A stretch of 18,932 bases of DNA from Pseudomonadota bacterium (GTDB taxonomy: Bacteria > Pseudomonadota > Gammaproteobacteria > Arenicellales > Arenicellaceae), in assembly GCA_018660405.1 (NCBI GenBank), contig JABJKL010000149.1:1-18932 (forward strand), in the 5' to 3' direction. Shown in pieces: positions 8,695-15,793 of this stretch. Within the stretch, counting starts at the first letter, position 1. Every line of letters begins with the position of its first letter. The translations under genes and the position numbers were made by a program. A model generated the notes under the pieces. It saw only the letters and a list, made by a program, of their open reading frames with translations, ran no database searches and was not told where the DNA came from.

Positions 8695-9312
8695 TTACGA
8701 ATCGATTAGCCATTTTCGTTCGACGGCTGTTTCTATTTGAGTAAGCATCCACTGATAAACTTTCGGTGCCAGCTTGGCGGTAACCTGATTGATTTGTAAA
8801 ACCTGGCTCTTTCTGACCCCCTGTTCTTTCCATGCTTTGCCCTGGGTATTAAGGTTCATCATAAAGGGTAATAGACGATCAGCAACTTTCACCCACTGAC
8901 TTTCCTTGCTAGATTGCTCTTCATACTCTTCCCAAAGTTCCATTATTTCAGATGCGATTTTTACCGAAGCACCTGATAATTGATTCATATATTTCCGTTC
9001 TTCTATCTCCTTCTTTGATCTTTGCGGGTCGTAAATGGAAATATCGCCAGCGCCTATTTCACAAATATCGTGAATCAATGCCATTTTCAGAGTTTTAACA
9101 AGGTCGATTTCAACATTTAGCTCCTCTTTGAGCGTTAAAATGGCCAAAGCAAGGTGCCAGCAGTGTTCGGCTGAGTTTTCGTTTCGGGAAAGATCAAAAA
9201 TATACGCGCGACGAGTTACGGTTTTGAGCTTATCCAGCTCCATCAAAAAGTCATAAATATTATTCACTGATTCTCCGGGCGCTGATTGGTACGCAAAATT
9301 TGTATTTATCAT
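8695..9312 (-). CDS. HD-domain phosphohydrolase (YfbR/HDDC2-like 5'-nucleotidase)
   Basis: HD-domain protein (205 aa). Metal-binding residues are visible in order: H50 in ENSAEHCWHLAL, H81-D82 with E85 in HDICEIGAGD, and a later Asp in KVADRLLPFM. The pattern DFLMELDKLK..RR...(S)RNENSAEHCWHLA matches the COG1896 family, which includes YfbR-type 5'-deoxynucleotidases and human HDDC2, so a (deoxy)nucleoside monophosphate phosphohydrolase is the best guess; the substrate is not shown. ATG at 9312 has no good Shine-Dalgarno sequence, but the family motif begins by residue 16, so a start at M24 would be too short. Base composition is AT-richer than the genes to the left (one sampled 60-nt line is 43% GC). 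It is the only leftward gene between spoT and the exporter, and is divergent from the RsgA-like gene. Confidence 0.82.
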   Translation of the reverse strand: MINTNFAYQSAPGESVNNIYDFLMELDKLKTVTRRAYIFDLSRNENSAEHCWHLALAILTLKEELNVEIDLVKTLKMALIHDICEIGAGDISIYDPQRSKKEIEERKYMNQLSGASVKIASEIMELWEEYEEQSSKESQWVKVADRLLPFMMNLNTQGKAWKEQGVRKSQVLQINQVTAKLAPKVYQWMLTQIETAVERKWLIDS

Positions 9313-9319
9313 GTGCTAG

Positions 9320-9529
9320 GGTAAACAGCTTGGCTACCTACCACCAACTACGACAAAATTCTCGATACCTGGCTGGGGGTCGCCAGATAGAAGATCCAAA
9401 TTGTCCGACGGCGGTCAAATTATCACTTATGTACAAGATGATGATGTTTAAACTGAAGGTTATCGCTACGTAGAGTCGGTAACAAGTATGGGGCCAACAG
9501 CTCATAGCGGCATTAGGACACTACACTAG
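9320..9529 (+). pseudogene. Possible decayed reading frame between the HD and RsgA-like genes
   Basis: The 238-bp gap between two divergent genes contains a frame from 9320 to the stop TAG at 9527-9529, interrupted only by TAA at 9449-9451. It has no ATG near its 5' end. Conceptual pieces such as SDGGQIITYVQDDDV before the stop and TEGYRYVESVTSMGPTAH after it look protein-like, but I recognise no family. It may equally be non-coding. Confidence 0.2.
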
Positions 9530-9550
9530 TATCAAGATAAAAACTGAATT

Positions 9551-10615
9551 ATGGGTAAGCCGGAAAATAGTGGGCACAGTCGTTGGCTTCAAAGTCAGCT
9601 TGATGCCGACAAGGTAGCGATTCACGATATTGCGCGGATAGTTTCAGTACACAAGGGTAGATACGTTGTAAACAATGGTCGGGTAGAAGTTTTTGCTGAG
9701 CTATTGGGGAATTTTTTCTACAGTGCAAATTCTGCAGTGGATCTACCAACAACAGGCGACTGGGTATATGCAGATTTCTACGACGATGATACTCACGCGA
9801 TCATCCATGGTGTGATCCCTAGAAAAACCCTGTTAAAAAGAAAAACCGCTGGAAAGCTGGTTGATTTTCAGCTGATTGCGGCCAATATCGATGTTGCTTT
9901 TATCCTTCAATCTGCAGATTACAACTTCAATCCAAGAAGGTTGGAGCGTTATCTGGTTATGGTCAATGAAAGCGGAATCACGCCTGTCATTCTATTGAGC
10001 AAGTGCGATCTCATCCCGCAAAATGAAGTTGAAAAAATAACTGAAGGCATTCTAGCGGTTGCGCCTCAAGTGACTGTACGGGCATTTAGCAATTTGAGCG
10101 GGGAAAATGTTGATGTTATTAAAGCTTCTTTACTGCACGGTCAAACCTACTGTTTGCTTGGCTCGTCGGGTGTGGGCAAAACGACGTTATTAAATAACCT
10201 TTTGGGTAACGCTCAATTTGAAACGCAATCTGTGAGCAAAAAACAAAGTAAAGGAAGGCATACCACTACCAGTCGCGAACTAACCCGGTTAGAGAATGGT
10301 GCAATGCTCATAGACACGCCAGGAATGAGAGAGCTTGGCAACATGTCTGTCGATGCGGGTATTGACGAAACCTTTTCAGAAATTTTGAATCTCTCCCGGA
10401 ACTGCCAGTTTGGAAATTGTTCGCATATCAACGAAAAAGGCTGCGCAATATTGTCCGCTATTGCAGATGGGGAATTGTCTGCCCAACGTTACAAAAACTA
10501 TATAAAAATGAAAAAAGAATCGGCGTTCAATGAAATGTCCTACGCTGACAAAAGAAAGAAGGACAAAGACTTTGGCAAGTTGATTAAATCAGTCATTAAA
10601 AGTAAAAAAAGATGA
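9551..10615 (+). CDS. rsgA: Circularly permuted GTPase, RsgA/YjeQ family
   Basis: Ribosome small-subunit-dependent GTPase family protein (354 aa; E. coli RsgA 350), which acts in late 30S assembly. The G motifs occur in the permuted order typical of the family: G4 as SKCD (150-153, in place of the usual NKxD), then P-loop GSSGVGKT (204-211), G2 in GRHTTTSREL (235-244), and G3 DTPG (255-258). An OB-like N-terminal domain precedes them. The C-terminal zinc knuckle keeps the spacing C285-x4-C290-x-H292-x5-C298 (CQFGNCSHINEKGCAI). The tail is very lysine-rich (KSVIKSKKR). The AT-rich composition, altered G4, and location next to an HD gene rather than the usual psd/orn context suggest it may be a second, divergent paralogue; whether a canonical rsgA exists elsewhere cannot be seen here. 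There is no clear Shine-Dalgarno sequence before the ATG. Confidence 0.85.
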   Translation: MGKPENSGHSRWLQSQLDADKVAIHDIARIVSVHKGRYVVNNGRVEVFAELLGNFFYSANSAVDLPTTGDWVYADFYDDDTHAIIHGVIPRKTLLKRKTAGKLVDFQLIAANIDVAFILQSADYNFNPRRLERYLVMVNESGITPVILLSKCDLIPQNEVEKITEGILAVAPQVTVRAFSNLSGENVDVIKASLLHGQTYCLLGSSGVGKTTLLNNLLGNAQFETQSVSKKQSKGRHTTTSRELTRLENGAMLIDTPGMRELGNMSVDAGIDETFSEILNLSRNCQFGNCSHINEKGCAILSAIADGELSAQRYKNYIKMKKESAFNEMSYADKRKKDKDFGKLIKSVIKSKKR

Positions 10616-10739
10616 TGTGGAGTCGTTATTGAAAGACCTTGAAAGAGCACTAGCCCACCACAGCCTAATTCGATAGCATCTAATCAATAGTTCTTTTCTG
10701 GACGTTCCGCAGCATTAGCCCATCTTAATAAAATATAAA

Positions 10740-13229
10740 ATGATTGATATTTATCACCGGTTTATTCTTAGAAGCCCAGCGTTATCACTGCTTGTCATTT
10801 TGTGCCTGGTATTGGGTATTGGGTATTTCGCCAAGAACTTTCGACTGGACGCTTCGTCAGATTCTCTTTTGCTGGAGAGTGATCCTACCTTAAGTGATTA
10901 TCGCGAAACTCGCGAGTCTTACGGAAGTGATGAGTTTCTGGTGGTTACTTATACGTCTCAAGACGAGTTGTTTGGCGAAGTTGCGTTGGCCAATCTCGCC
11001 GCTTTGAAGGCGGAGTTGGCGGCTCTGGATCAGGTGCAGTCGGTGCTCTCTTTGCTGGACGTTCCGCTGATCGATAGCCCCCGGGTTTCGCTATCTGAGT
11101 TGGCGGAAGGTATCAATACGATTGAAGCAGGCGCTTCGCCTGCACTGGCCAGGGCAGAGCTAATCGATAGCCCTTTTTACACCAATTTGTTGGTGAACTC
11201 TTCGGGAACTACCACAGCACTACAGATTAATCTTGCCCCGAATATAGAGCTGGATGATTTGCAATTTCGTCGCGACCAATTGCGTGCGCAACGCAACACC
11301 GGCTTATCTTCTGATCAGCAAACTAAACTGGGTCAGGTGAGTTTTGACTACAACCGGGCGACAGAGGCCGCGCAGGCTAGCCGAGCTGGATTGATTATCG
11401 AAGTTCGTTTGATCACGGAGCGTTATCGAGACACCGCTGAGTTGTTTTTGGGGGGCGTGCCGATGATCGCGTCAGACTCGATCGATTTTATCCGTGGTGA
11501 TTTATACACCTTTGGTGTGGGCGTGTTGCTGCTCATCATCGCGTTGCTCGCGATTGCATTTCATAAGCCGCGCTGGGTAGTCTTGCCCGTGCTAACGTGT
11601 TTTGCGTCGGGTGCAGTGATGTTAGGTATTCTCGGCCTATTGGATTGGCCGGTGACGGTCGTGTCTTCAAACTTTATTTCTTTGATGTTGATTATTACTC
11701 TGTCGTTGTGCGTGCATCTGATTGTGCACTATCGAGAGCAGCACCGAGTGCAGCCAGACAGCGATCAGTTCACTCTGGTAGCCGATACCATGGAGCGGAA
11801 GTTTTATCCGTGTTTGTACACAGGCTTGACGACGATTGTTGGGTTTGGCTCACTGACGATAAGCGGTATACGCCCAGTGATCGATTTTGGCTGGATGATG
11901 TCTTTGGGCGTGATGGTGGCTTTTGTTCTTTCATTTACCTTGTTTCCAGCCGTTCTCATGTTGATGTCTCCGGGTAAACCGTCTGCCGCTGGCTTCGATA
12001 TTTCCGAAAAAGCCACAGCAATGCTAGCCAACATCACACGCAATTTTATCAAGCCGGCGAACATTGGCTTTGTGTTGATTTTTGGTGTGGCTTTGCTGGG
12101 CATGTCGAAAGTATCGGTTGAGAACCGCTTCATCGATTACTTCAGCCCCGAAACCGAGATTTACCAGGGCATGGAATTACTCGATAGTGAATTGGGTGGC
12201 ACCATTCCGCTGGATGTTGTGTTAACTGCGCCGCCTGTTGTGGATAGTTTAGAAGAAGCGGGCGTTGACGATCCAGACGACGATTTTTTCGACGATTTTG
12301 ATGACGAGTATGGCGGGGACGCGGCGGGTATTACAGCGACCAGTTATTGGTTTAATACATTTCAGCTGCAACAGGCGGAGAAAATCCACCAATATTTAGA
12401 AAGCGTGCCTGAAACCGGCAAAGTGCTTTCTATCGATACCACAATGAAAATGTTGGAACTGATTGCACCCAATGTCGCCAATGATGATTATTTGCTATCT
12501 GTGGTTTACAAAAGCTTGCCGCCGATTATTAAGGAGGCTTTGATCGAACCTTATATGAGCGAAGATGGCAATCAACTGCGGTTTTCGATTCGAATGTATG
12601 AGTCTAATCAAACCCGCCCCCGCAATGAGGTGCTAACCGAGATTCACGATTCTTTGGTCGATGAGCTTGGATTGGGCGATGGACAGGTCAAGTTGACGGG
12701 TGTGGCAGTGTTGTATAACAACATGCTGTTGAGTCTGTTCCGCTCCCAAATTCTAACTTTGGGGCTGGTGTTCGTGGGGATCGTATTAATGTTCCTGGTG
12801 CTATTTCGGAATTTGACCGTTTCCCTGGTCGCGATCGCACCGAATATTCTGGCGGCGTTTGTTGTGCTTGGCGTGATGGGCTTAGCGCGTATTCCACTGG
12901 ATTTAATGACCATTACCATCGCCGCCATCTGTATAGGAATTGCGGTAGATAACGCAATTCATTATGTATATCGCTATCGCGAAGAATATCAAGCCAGTGG
13001 CAGTCATGAACAAGCGATGACGGTCGCCCACGATACGGTCGGTCGCGCAATCTTTTATACATCGATAACCGTCACTTTGGGGTTCTCGATTTTGGCCCTG
13101 TCGAATTTCGTGCCGACCCTCTATTTTGGCCTGCTTACTGGCTTGGCAATGTTAGTCGCACTGATCGCCAACCTCACCTTGCTGCCTATTTTACTGGGTG
13201 CATTTACGCCTTTTAAGAAGGCTGCGTAA
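10740..13229 (+). CDS. RND superfamily (MMPL-type) exporter
   Basis: Inner-membrane protein of 829 aa with the duplicated RND layout: TM1 (about 14-31), a large periplasmic loop, TM2-6 (about 258-412, sterol-sensing-domain-like), TM7 (about 437-455), a second periplasmic loop (about 460-665), and TM8-12 (about 670-825). Repeat-equivalent segments such as FISLMLIITLSLCVHLIVHYRE and ITIAAICIGIAVDNAIHYVYRYRE carry the usual acidic/His residues near the membrane. It belongs with the 'predicted exporters of the RND superfamily' (MMPL/COG1033), shorter than AcrB (about 1050 aa) and without a membrane-fusion partner nearby. The substrate is unknown; lipids or hydrophobic metabolites are the family norm. 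Residues 510-527 form a strikingly acidic loop. The ATG follows an A/T-only stretch without a Shine-Dalgarno sequence. The 124 bp upstream show no clear promoter, and the gene ends into a terminator shared with fusA2. Confidence 0.88.
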   Translation: MIDIYHRFILRSPALSLLVILCLVLGIGYFAKNFRLDASSDSLLLESDPTLSDYRETRESYGSDEFLVVTYTSQDELFGEVALANLAALKAELAALDQVQSVLSLLDVPLIDSPRVSLSELAEGINTIEAGASPALARAELIDSPFYTNLLVNSSGTTTALQINLAPNIELDDLQFRRDQLRAQRNTGLSSDQQTKLGQVSFDYNRATEAAQASRAGLIIEVRLITERYRDTAELFLGGVPMIASDSIDFIRGDLYTFGVGVLLLIIALLAIAFHKPRWVVLPVLTCFASGAVMLGILGLLDWPVTVVSSNFISLMLIITLSLCVHLIVHYREQHRVQPDSDQFTLVADTMERKFYPCLYTGLTTIVGFGSLTISGIRPVIDFGWMMSLGVMVAFVLSFTLFPAVLMLMSPGKPSAAGFDISEKATAMLANITRNFIKPANIGFVLIFGVALLGMSKVSVENRFIDYFSPETEIYQGMELLDSELGGTIPLDVVLTAPPVVDSLEEAGVDDPDDDFFDDFDDEYGGDAAGITATSYWFNTFQLQQAEKIHQYLESVPETGKVLSIDTTMKMLELIAPNVANDDYLLSVVYKSLPPIIKEALIEPYMSEDGNQLRFSIRMYESNQTRPRNEVLTEIHDSLVDELGLGDGQVKLTGVAVLYNNMLLSLFRSQILTLGLVFVGIVLMFLVLFRNLTVSLVAIAPNILAAFVVLGVMGLARIPLDLMTITIAAICIGIAVDNAIHYVYRYREEYQASGSHEQAMTVAHDTVGRAIFYTSITVTLGFSILALSNFVPTLYFGLLTGLAMLVALIANLTLLPILLGAFTPFKKAA

Positions 13230-13250
13230 GGTAGCAAATAGCGCAATAAA

Positions 13251-13283
13251 AAAGCCCCACCGGTAAAAAGCTGGCGGGGCTTT
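13251..13283. terminator. Bidirectional intrinsic terminator between the RND exporter and fusA2
   Basis: The stem AAAGCCCCACCGG (13251-13263) pairs with CTGGCGGGGCTTT (13271-13283) around a 7-nt loop, with one A/C mismatch and one G-T wobble. On the minus strand it is followed by a run of T (complement of AAAAAA at about 13248-13253), so it is strong for fusA2. On the plus strand the trailing TTTAGTTCTATTT is weaker but adequate for the exporter gene. Confidence 0.9.
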
Positions 13284-13305
13284 AGTTCTATTTGTGTTCT
13301 ATGCC

Positions 13306-15390
13306 TTACTTCGCTGCTTCGCGCGCCTTCACTTCCGCAATCACGTCCGCAGCCACATTTCGTGGGCAAGGGCTGTAGTGATCAAACTCCATGGTGAACT
13401 GGCCACGGCCTGAAGTCATGGTGCGCAAGTCACCAATATAACCAAACATTTCTGATAATGGTATTTCGCCATTAATTCGAACACCAGTTGATGTTGCGTC
13501 TTGCGACTTAATCATGCCGCGGCGTCGATTCAAGTCTCCGATCACATCACCGACGTGATCTTCTGCTGTGAACACATCAACCTTCATAATGGGTTCCATC
13601 AGTTGTGGTCCAGCTTTAGGGATAGTTTGGCGATACGCTGCTTTAGCCGCAATTTCAAAGGCGACAGCCGAGGAGTCAACCGCGTGAAATGCACCGTCCA
13701 ACAGCGTAACTTTAACGTCAACGCATGGGAATCCTGCGAGCACACCGATGGCCATCGAGTTTTTAAAGCCCTTGTCAATGGCAGGCCAGAATTCGCGTGG
13801 CACATTACCACCGGTCACCTTTGATTCGAACTCGTAACCAGTACCGGTTTCAGCAGGTTCCAGTACGTATTCGATTTTGCCGAATTGACCCGAACCACCC
13901 GACTGCTTTTTGTGTGTGTAACTGTCTTCAACACGTTTTGTGATGGCTTCTCGGTAAGCCACTTGGGGCTTGCCACTTTCCACTTCAACGCCATGGGTAC
14001 GTTTGAGAATATCGATTTTGATATCCAGATGCAGTTCGCCCATACCTTTGAGTATGGTTTCACCAGAATCTTCGTCGGTTTCAACCCGAAATGACGGGTC
14101 TTCGGCAATCATTTTGCCCAGCGCAATACCAAGCTTTTCAGAAGCCGCTTTGTCTTTAGGAGAAACAGCCATCGAAATCACCGGGTCTGGAAACACCATC
14201 GGCTCAAGGGTCGCTGGAAATTTCGGGTCACATAACGTGTGGCCGGTCTTAACGTTTTTCATACCGACAACGGCAACAATGTCACCTGCTGAGGCACTAT
14301 CGAGTTCTTCACGCGAGTCAGCGTGCATCTCAACAATTCGACCAATACGCTCGGTTTTGCCGGTAAACGTGTTAAGCACGCTGGTGCCTTTACCAAGCTT
14401 TCCGGAGTAAATCCGCACAAAGGTCAGGACGCCAAAGCGGTCGTCCATTATTTTGAAAGCCAGTGCGCGCAGTGGTTTGTTGACATCAACCGTTGCGAAT
14501 TCGCCAGTCTCATTACCTTCTTCATCGACTTCAGGTTGTGGCTTAACTTCGGTAGGGCTCGGTAGATAATCGATAACCGCATTAAGCACCAGTTGAATGC
14601 CTTTATTCTTGAACGCAGAACCACAGTAGGTTGGGAAGAAGTCCAGAGCGATGGTACCTTTGCGAATGCAGGCCTTAAGCGTTTCCAGATCAGGCTCGTC
14701 ACCATCAAGGTATTTTTCCATCGCATCATCGTCTTGCTCAATCGCAGTTTCGATCAATGCTTCGCGATATTCTTCAACTTTATCTGCCATGTCGGCAGGC
14801 ACATCTTCAATTTTGTAATTCAGCGGGTCGCTGGAATCATCCCAAATCCAGGCTTTTCTGGTGAGCAAATCCACAACACCAGAAAAACCCTCTTCGATGC
14901 CAATAGGCAAAGTCATTACCAATGGGTTCGCACCGAGTACGTTTTTGATTTGGTCTACAACGCGATAGAAATCAGCGCCCATACGATCCAGCTTGTTAAC
15001 GAAGATGACTCGCGCGACTTCCGAATCATTGGCATAACGCCAGTTGGTTTCAGACTGGGGTTCAACCCCACCGGAACCGCAGAATACGCCGACACCGCCA
15101 TCGAGCACTTTCAGCGAGCGGTAAACTTCAACCGTGAAGTCTACGTGGCCCGGAGTATCGATAATGTTTAGACGGTGGTCATCCCAGAAGCAGCTGGTCG
15201 CAGCGGACTGAATAGTAATGCCGCGCTCACGCTCCTGATCCATAAAGTCGGTGGTGGCTTCACCATCGTGAACTTCGCCGATTTTATGGATTTTTCCGGT
15301 CAAGCTGAGAATGCGCTCGGTGGTGGTCGTTTTACCCGCATCAACGTGCGCAAAGATGCCAATATTTCGATATTTACTTAGGTCAGTCAT
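13306..15390 (-). CDS. fusA: Translation elongation factor G, FusA2-type paralogue
   Basis: Complete EF-G (694 aa), a ribosomal translocase GTPase. The G domain shows AHVDAGKT (14-21), RGITI (56-60), DTPGH (78-82, catalytic His82) and NKLD (132-135). Domains II-V follow, including GMGELHLDI in domain III, QSGGSGQFG and GGNVPREFWPAI in domain IV, and LNRRRGMI and PLSEMFGYIGDLRTMTSGRGQF in domain V. The N-terminus MTDLSKYRNIGIFAHVDAGK and IPKAGPQLMEPIMKVDVF match the Pseudomonas FusA2/EF-G1B type rather than the str-operon FusA1. The stand-alone location, without rpsL, rpsG or tuf, agrees with that. In bacteria with two EF-Gs, translocation and ribosome recycling may be split between them. It has its own promoter region and terminator, so it is monocistronic. 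Confidence 0.95.
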   Translation of the reverse strand: MTDLSKYRNIGIFAHVDAGKTTTTERILSLTGKIHKIGEVHDGEATTDFMDQERERGITIQSAATSCFWDDHRLNIIDTPGHVDFTVEVYRSLKVLDGGVGVFCGSGGVEPQSETNWRYANDSEVARVIFVNKLDRMGADFYRVVDQIKNVLGANPLVMTLPIGIEEGFSGVVDLLTRKAWIWDDSSDPLNYKIEDVPADMADKVEEYREALIETAIEQDDDAMEKYLDGDEPDLETLKACIRKGTIALDFFPTYCGSAFKNKGIQLVLNAVIDYLPSPTEVKPQPEVDEEGNETGEFATVDVNKPLRALAFKIMDDRFGVLTFVRIYSGKLGKGTSVLNTFTGKTERIGRIVEMHADSREELDSASAGDIVAVVGMKNVKTGHTLCDPKFPATLEPMVFPDPVISMAVSPKDKAASEKLGIALGKMIAEDPSFRVETDEDSGETILKGMGELHLDIKIDILKRTHGVEVESGKPQVAYREAITKRVEDSYTHKKQSGGSGQFGKIEYVLEPAETGTGYEFESKVTGGNVPREFWPAIDKGFKNSMAIGVLAGFPCVDVKVTLLDGAFHAVDSSAVAFEIAAKAAYRQTIPKAGPQLMEPIMKVDVFTAEDHVGDVIGDLNRRRGMIKSQDATSTGVRINGEIPLSEMFGYIGDLRTMTSGRGQFTMEFDHYSPCPRNVAADVIAEVKAREAAK

Positions 15391-15421
15391 GGTTCCAAAA
15401 CCTGATGTTCGTGGCCAAATA

Positions 15422-15440
15422 CAGGGCTAAATATACCCTG
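15422..15440 (-). promoter_or_regulatory. Hairpin in the fusA2 5' leader
   Basis: Perfect inverted repeat CAGGG / CCCTG with a 9-nt AT-rich loop, lying 32 nt upstream of the fusA2 ATG. It could form an RNA stem in the leader; function is not known. Confidence 0.35.
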
Positions 15441-15445
15441 ACTCT

Positions 15446-15487
15446 TAAAGGGCGCGGATAATAGGCGAAATAGGGCCTAAACGCCAG
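15446..15487 (-). promoter_or_regulatory. Candidate fusA2 promoter with GC-rich discriminator
   Basis: Read on the minus strand, TATTAT (15463-15458) is a good -10 element, with CTGGCG about 18 nt upstream as a weak -35. The -10 is followed directly by CCGCGCCC, a GC-rich discriminator of the sort found at stringently controlled translation-gene promoters. Confidence 0.45.
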
Positions 15488-15546
15488 TGGAAATCGGCGC
15501 AAATAACGTGTTTTGACGTGGTTTTTCTTGTTACGGTATTGCTTTA

Positions 15547-15562
15547 ATTTAATAGATTAAAT
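15547..15562. repeat. Perfect AT-only palindrome (operator candidate)
   Basis: ATTTAAT, spacer AG, ATTAAAT: 7-bp arms, perfectly symmetric. It lies between the divergent fusA2 and propeller promoters and adjoins a second palindrome. Confidence 0.4.
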
Positions 15563-15576
15563 CGTTGTACGACGAT
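15561..15576. repeat. Near-perfect 16-bp palindrome (operator candidate)
   Basis: ATCGTTGTACGACGAT is symmetric apart from one position pair. It ends about 26 bp upstream of the promoter block of the propeller gene. The size and symmetry suit a dimeric repressor or activator; no regulator gene is in the window to match it to. Confidence 0.4.
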
Positions 15577-15602
15577 AAAACATTCCCACTGTTTGCACAC
15601 CT

Positions 15603-15642
15603 GAAAATCACGTTTCAACAAACGAAACATATACTTTACAAT
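15603..15642 (+). promoter_or_regulatory. Promoter/operator block, copy 1 (propeller-amidohydrolase operon)
   Basis: Forty nucleotides that recur at 18615-18654 with only three substitutions. It starts with GAAAATCAC, contains the inverted repeat GTTTC-N7-GAAAC, and ends in TACAAT, a 5/6 match to the -10 consensus. TTTCAA, 18 nt before TACAAT, is a poor -35 that overlaps the left arm of the inverted repeat, as expected where an activator or repressor acts. The likely start of transcription is near 15649, giving a leader of about 125 nt before the propeller gene. Confidence 0.6.
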
Positions 15643-15664
15643 ACTTGCTCTTTAGCGGACCGTT

Positions 15665-15688
15665 ATGACTGCGCCCGGCTACGTCTGA
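15665..15688 (+). other. Seven-codon leader frame
   Basis: ATG ACT GCG CCC GGC TAC GTC TGA codes M-T-A-P-G-Y-V in the predicted leader of the propeller operon. It is followed at once by a run of A. Its ribosome-binding sequence is weak, so translation is uncertain. Confidence 0.2.
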
Positions 15689-15737
15689 AAAAAATTGGCG
15701 AGCGGCCAGTTCGATAAATAGGTAGCAGCCTAAGTTT

Positions 15738-15793
15738 GGATTAAGACTATGGGTTAAGGCTGTAGGATTAAAACTATGGAGTTAAAACTAATG
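15738..15793 (+). repeat. Four imperfect 13-15 nt tandem repeats running into the propeller start codon
   Basis: Copies read GGATTAAGACTATG, then GGTTAAGGCTGTA, then GGATTAAAACTAT, then GGAGTTAAAACTAATG, starting at 15738, 15752, 15765 and 15778. Each carries a GG/GGA sequence that can act as a ribosome-binding site, and three contain an ATG. The ATG in the first copy meets a stop after one codon (ATG GGT TAA at 15749). The third and fourth copies give the two alternative propeller starts. Confidence 0.6.

Larger units (their letters stand above)
15391..15775. other. 385-bp divergent intergenic region (fusA2 / propeller gene)
   Basis: No protein-coding gene longer than a few codons is seen. 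It holds, left to right, the fusA2 5' leader hairpin (15422-15440), a fusA2 promoter candidate (about 15458), two adjacent palindromes (15547-15576), the first copy of the 40-nt promoter block (15603-15642), a 7-codon frame (15665-15688), and a tandem repeat running into the propeller start (15738-15793). Confidence 0.8.

Noticed and set aside
10616..10739. Terminator or small gene between the RsgA-like gene and the exporter
   Set aside because: No convincing hairpin, coding frame or promoter pair was found in these 124 bp.
14593..15171. 192-codon open frame on the plus strand, antisense to fusA2
   Set aside because: Lies wholly inside the EF-G coding sequence, shows no family motif, and long antisense frames are common opposite conserved genes with this codon bias.
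15617..15628. GTTT-CAAC-AAAC palindrome around 15612-15623 as the operator core of the promoter block
   Set aside because: This symmetry is lost in copy 2 (ATTT-CAAC-AAGC), while TTTC-N7-GAAA survives in both copies, so the latter is the better core.
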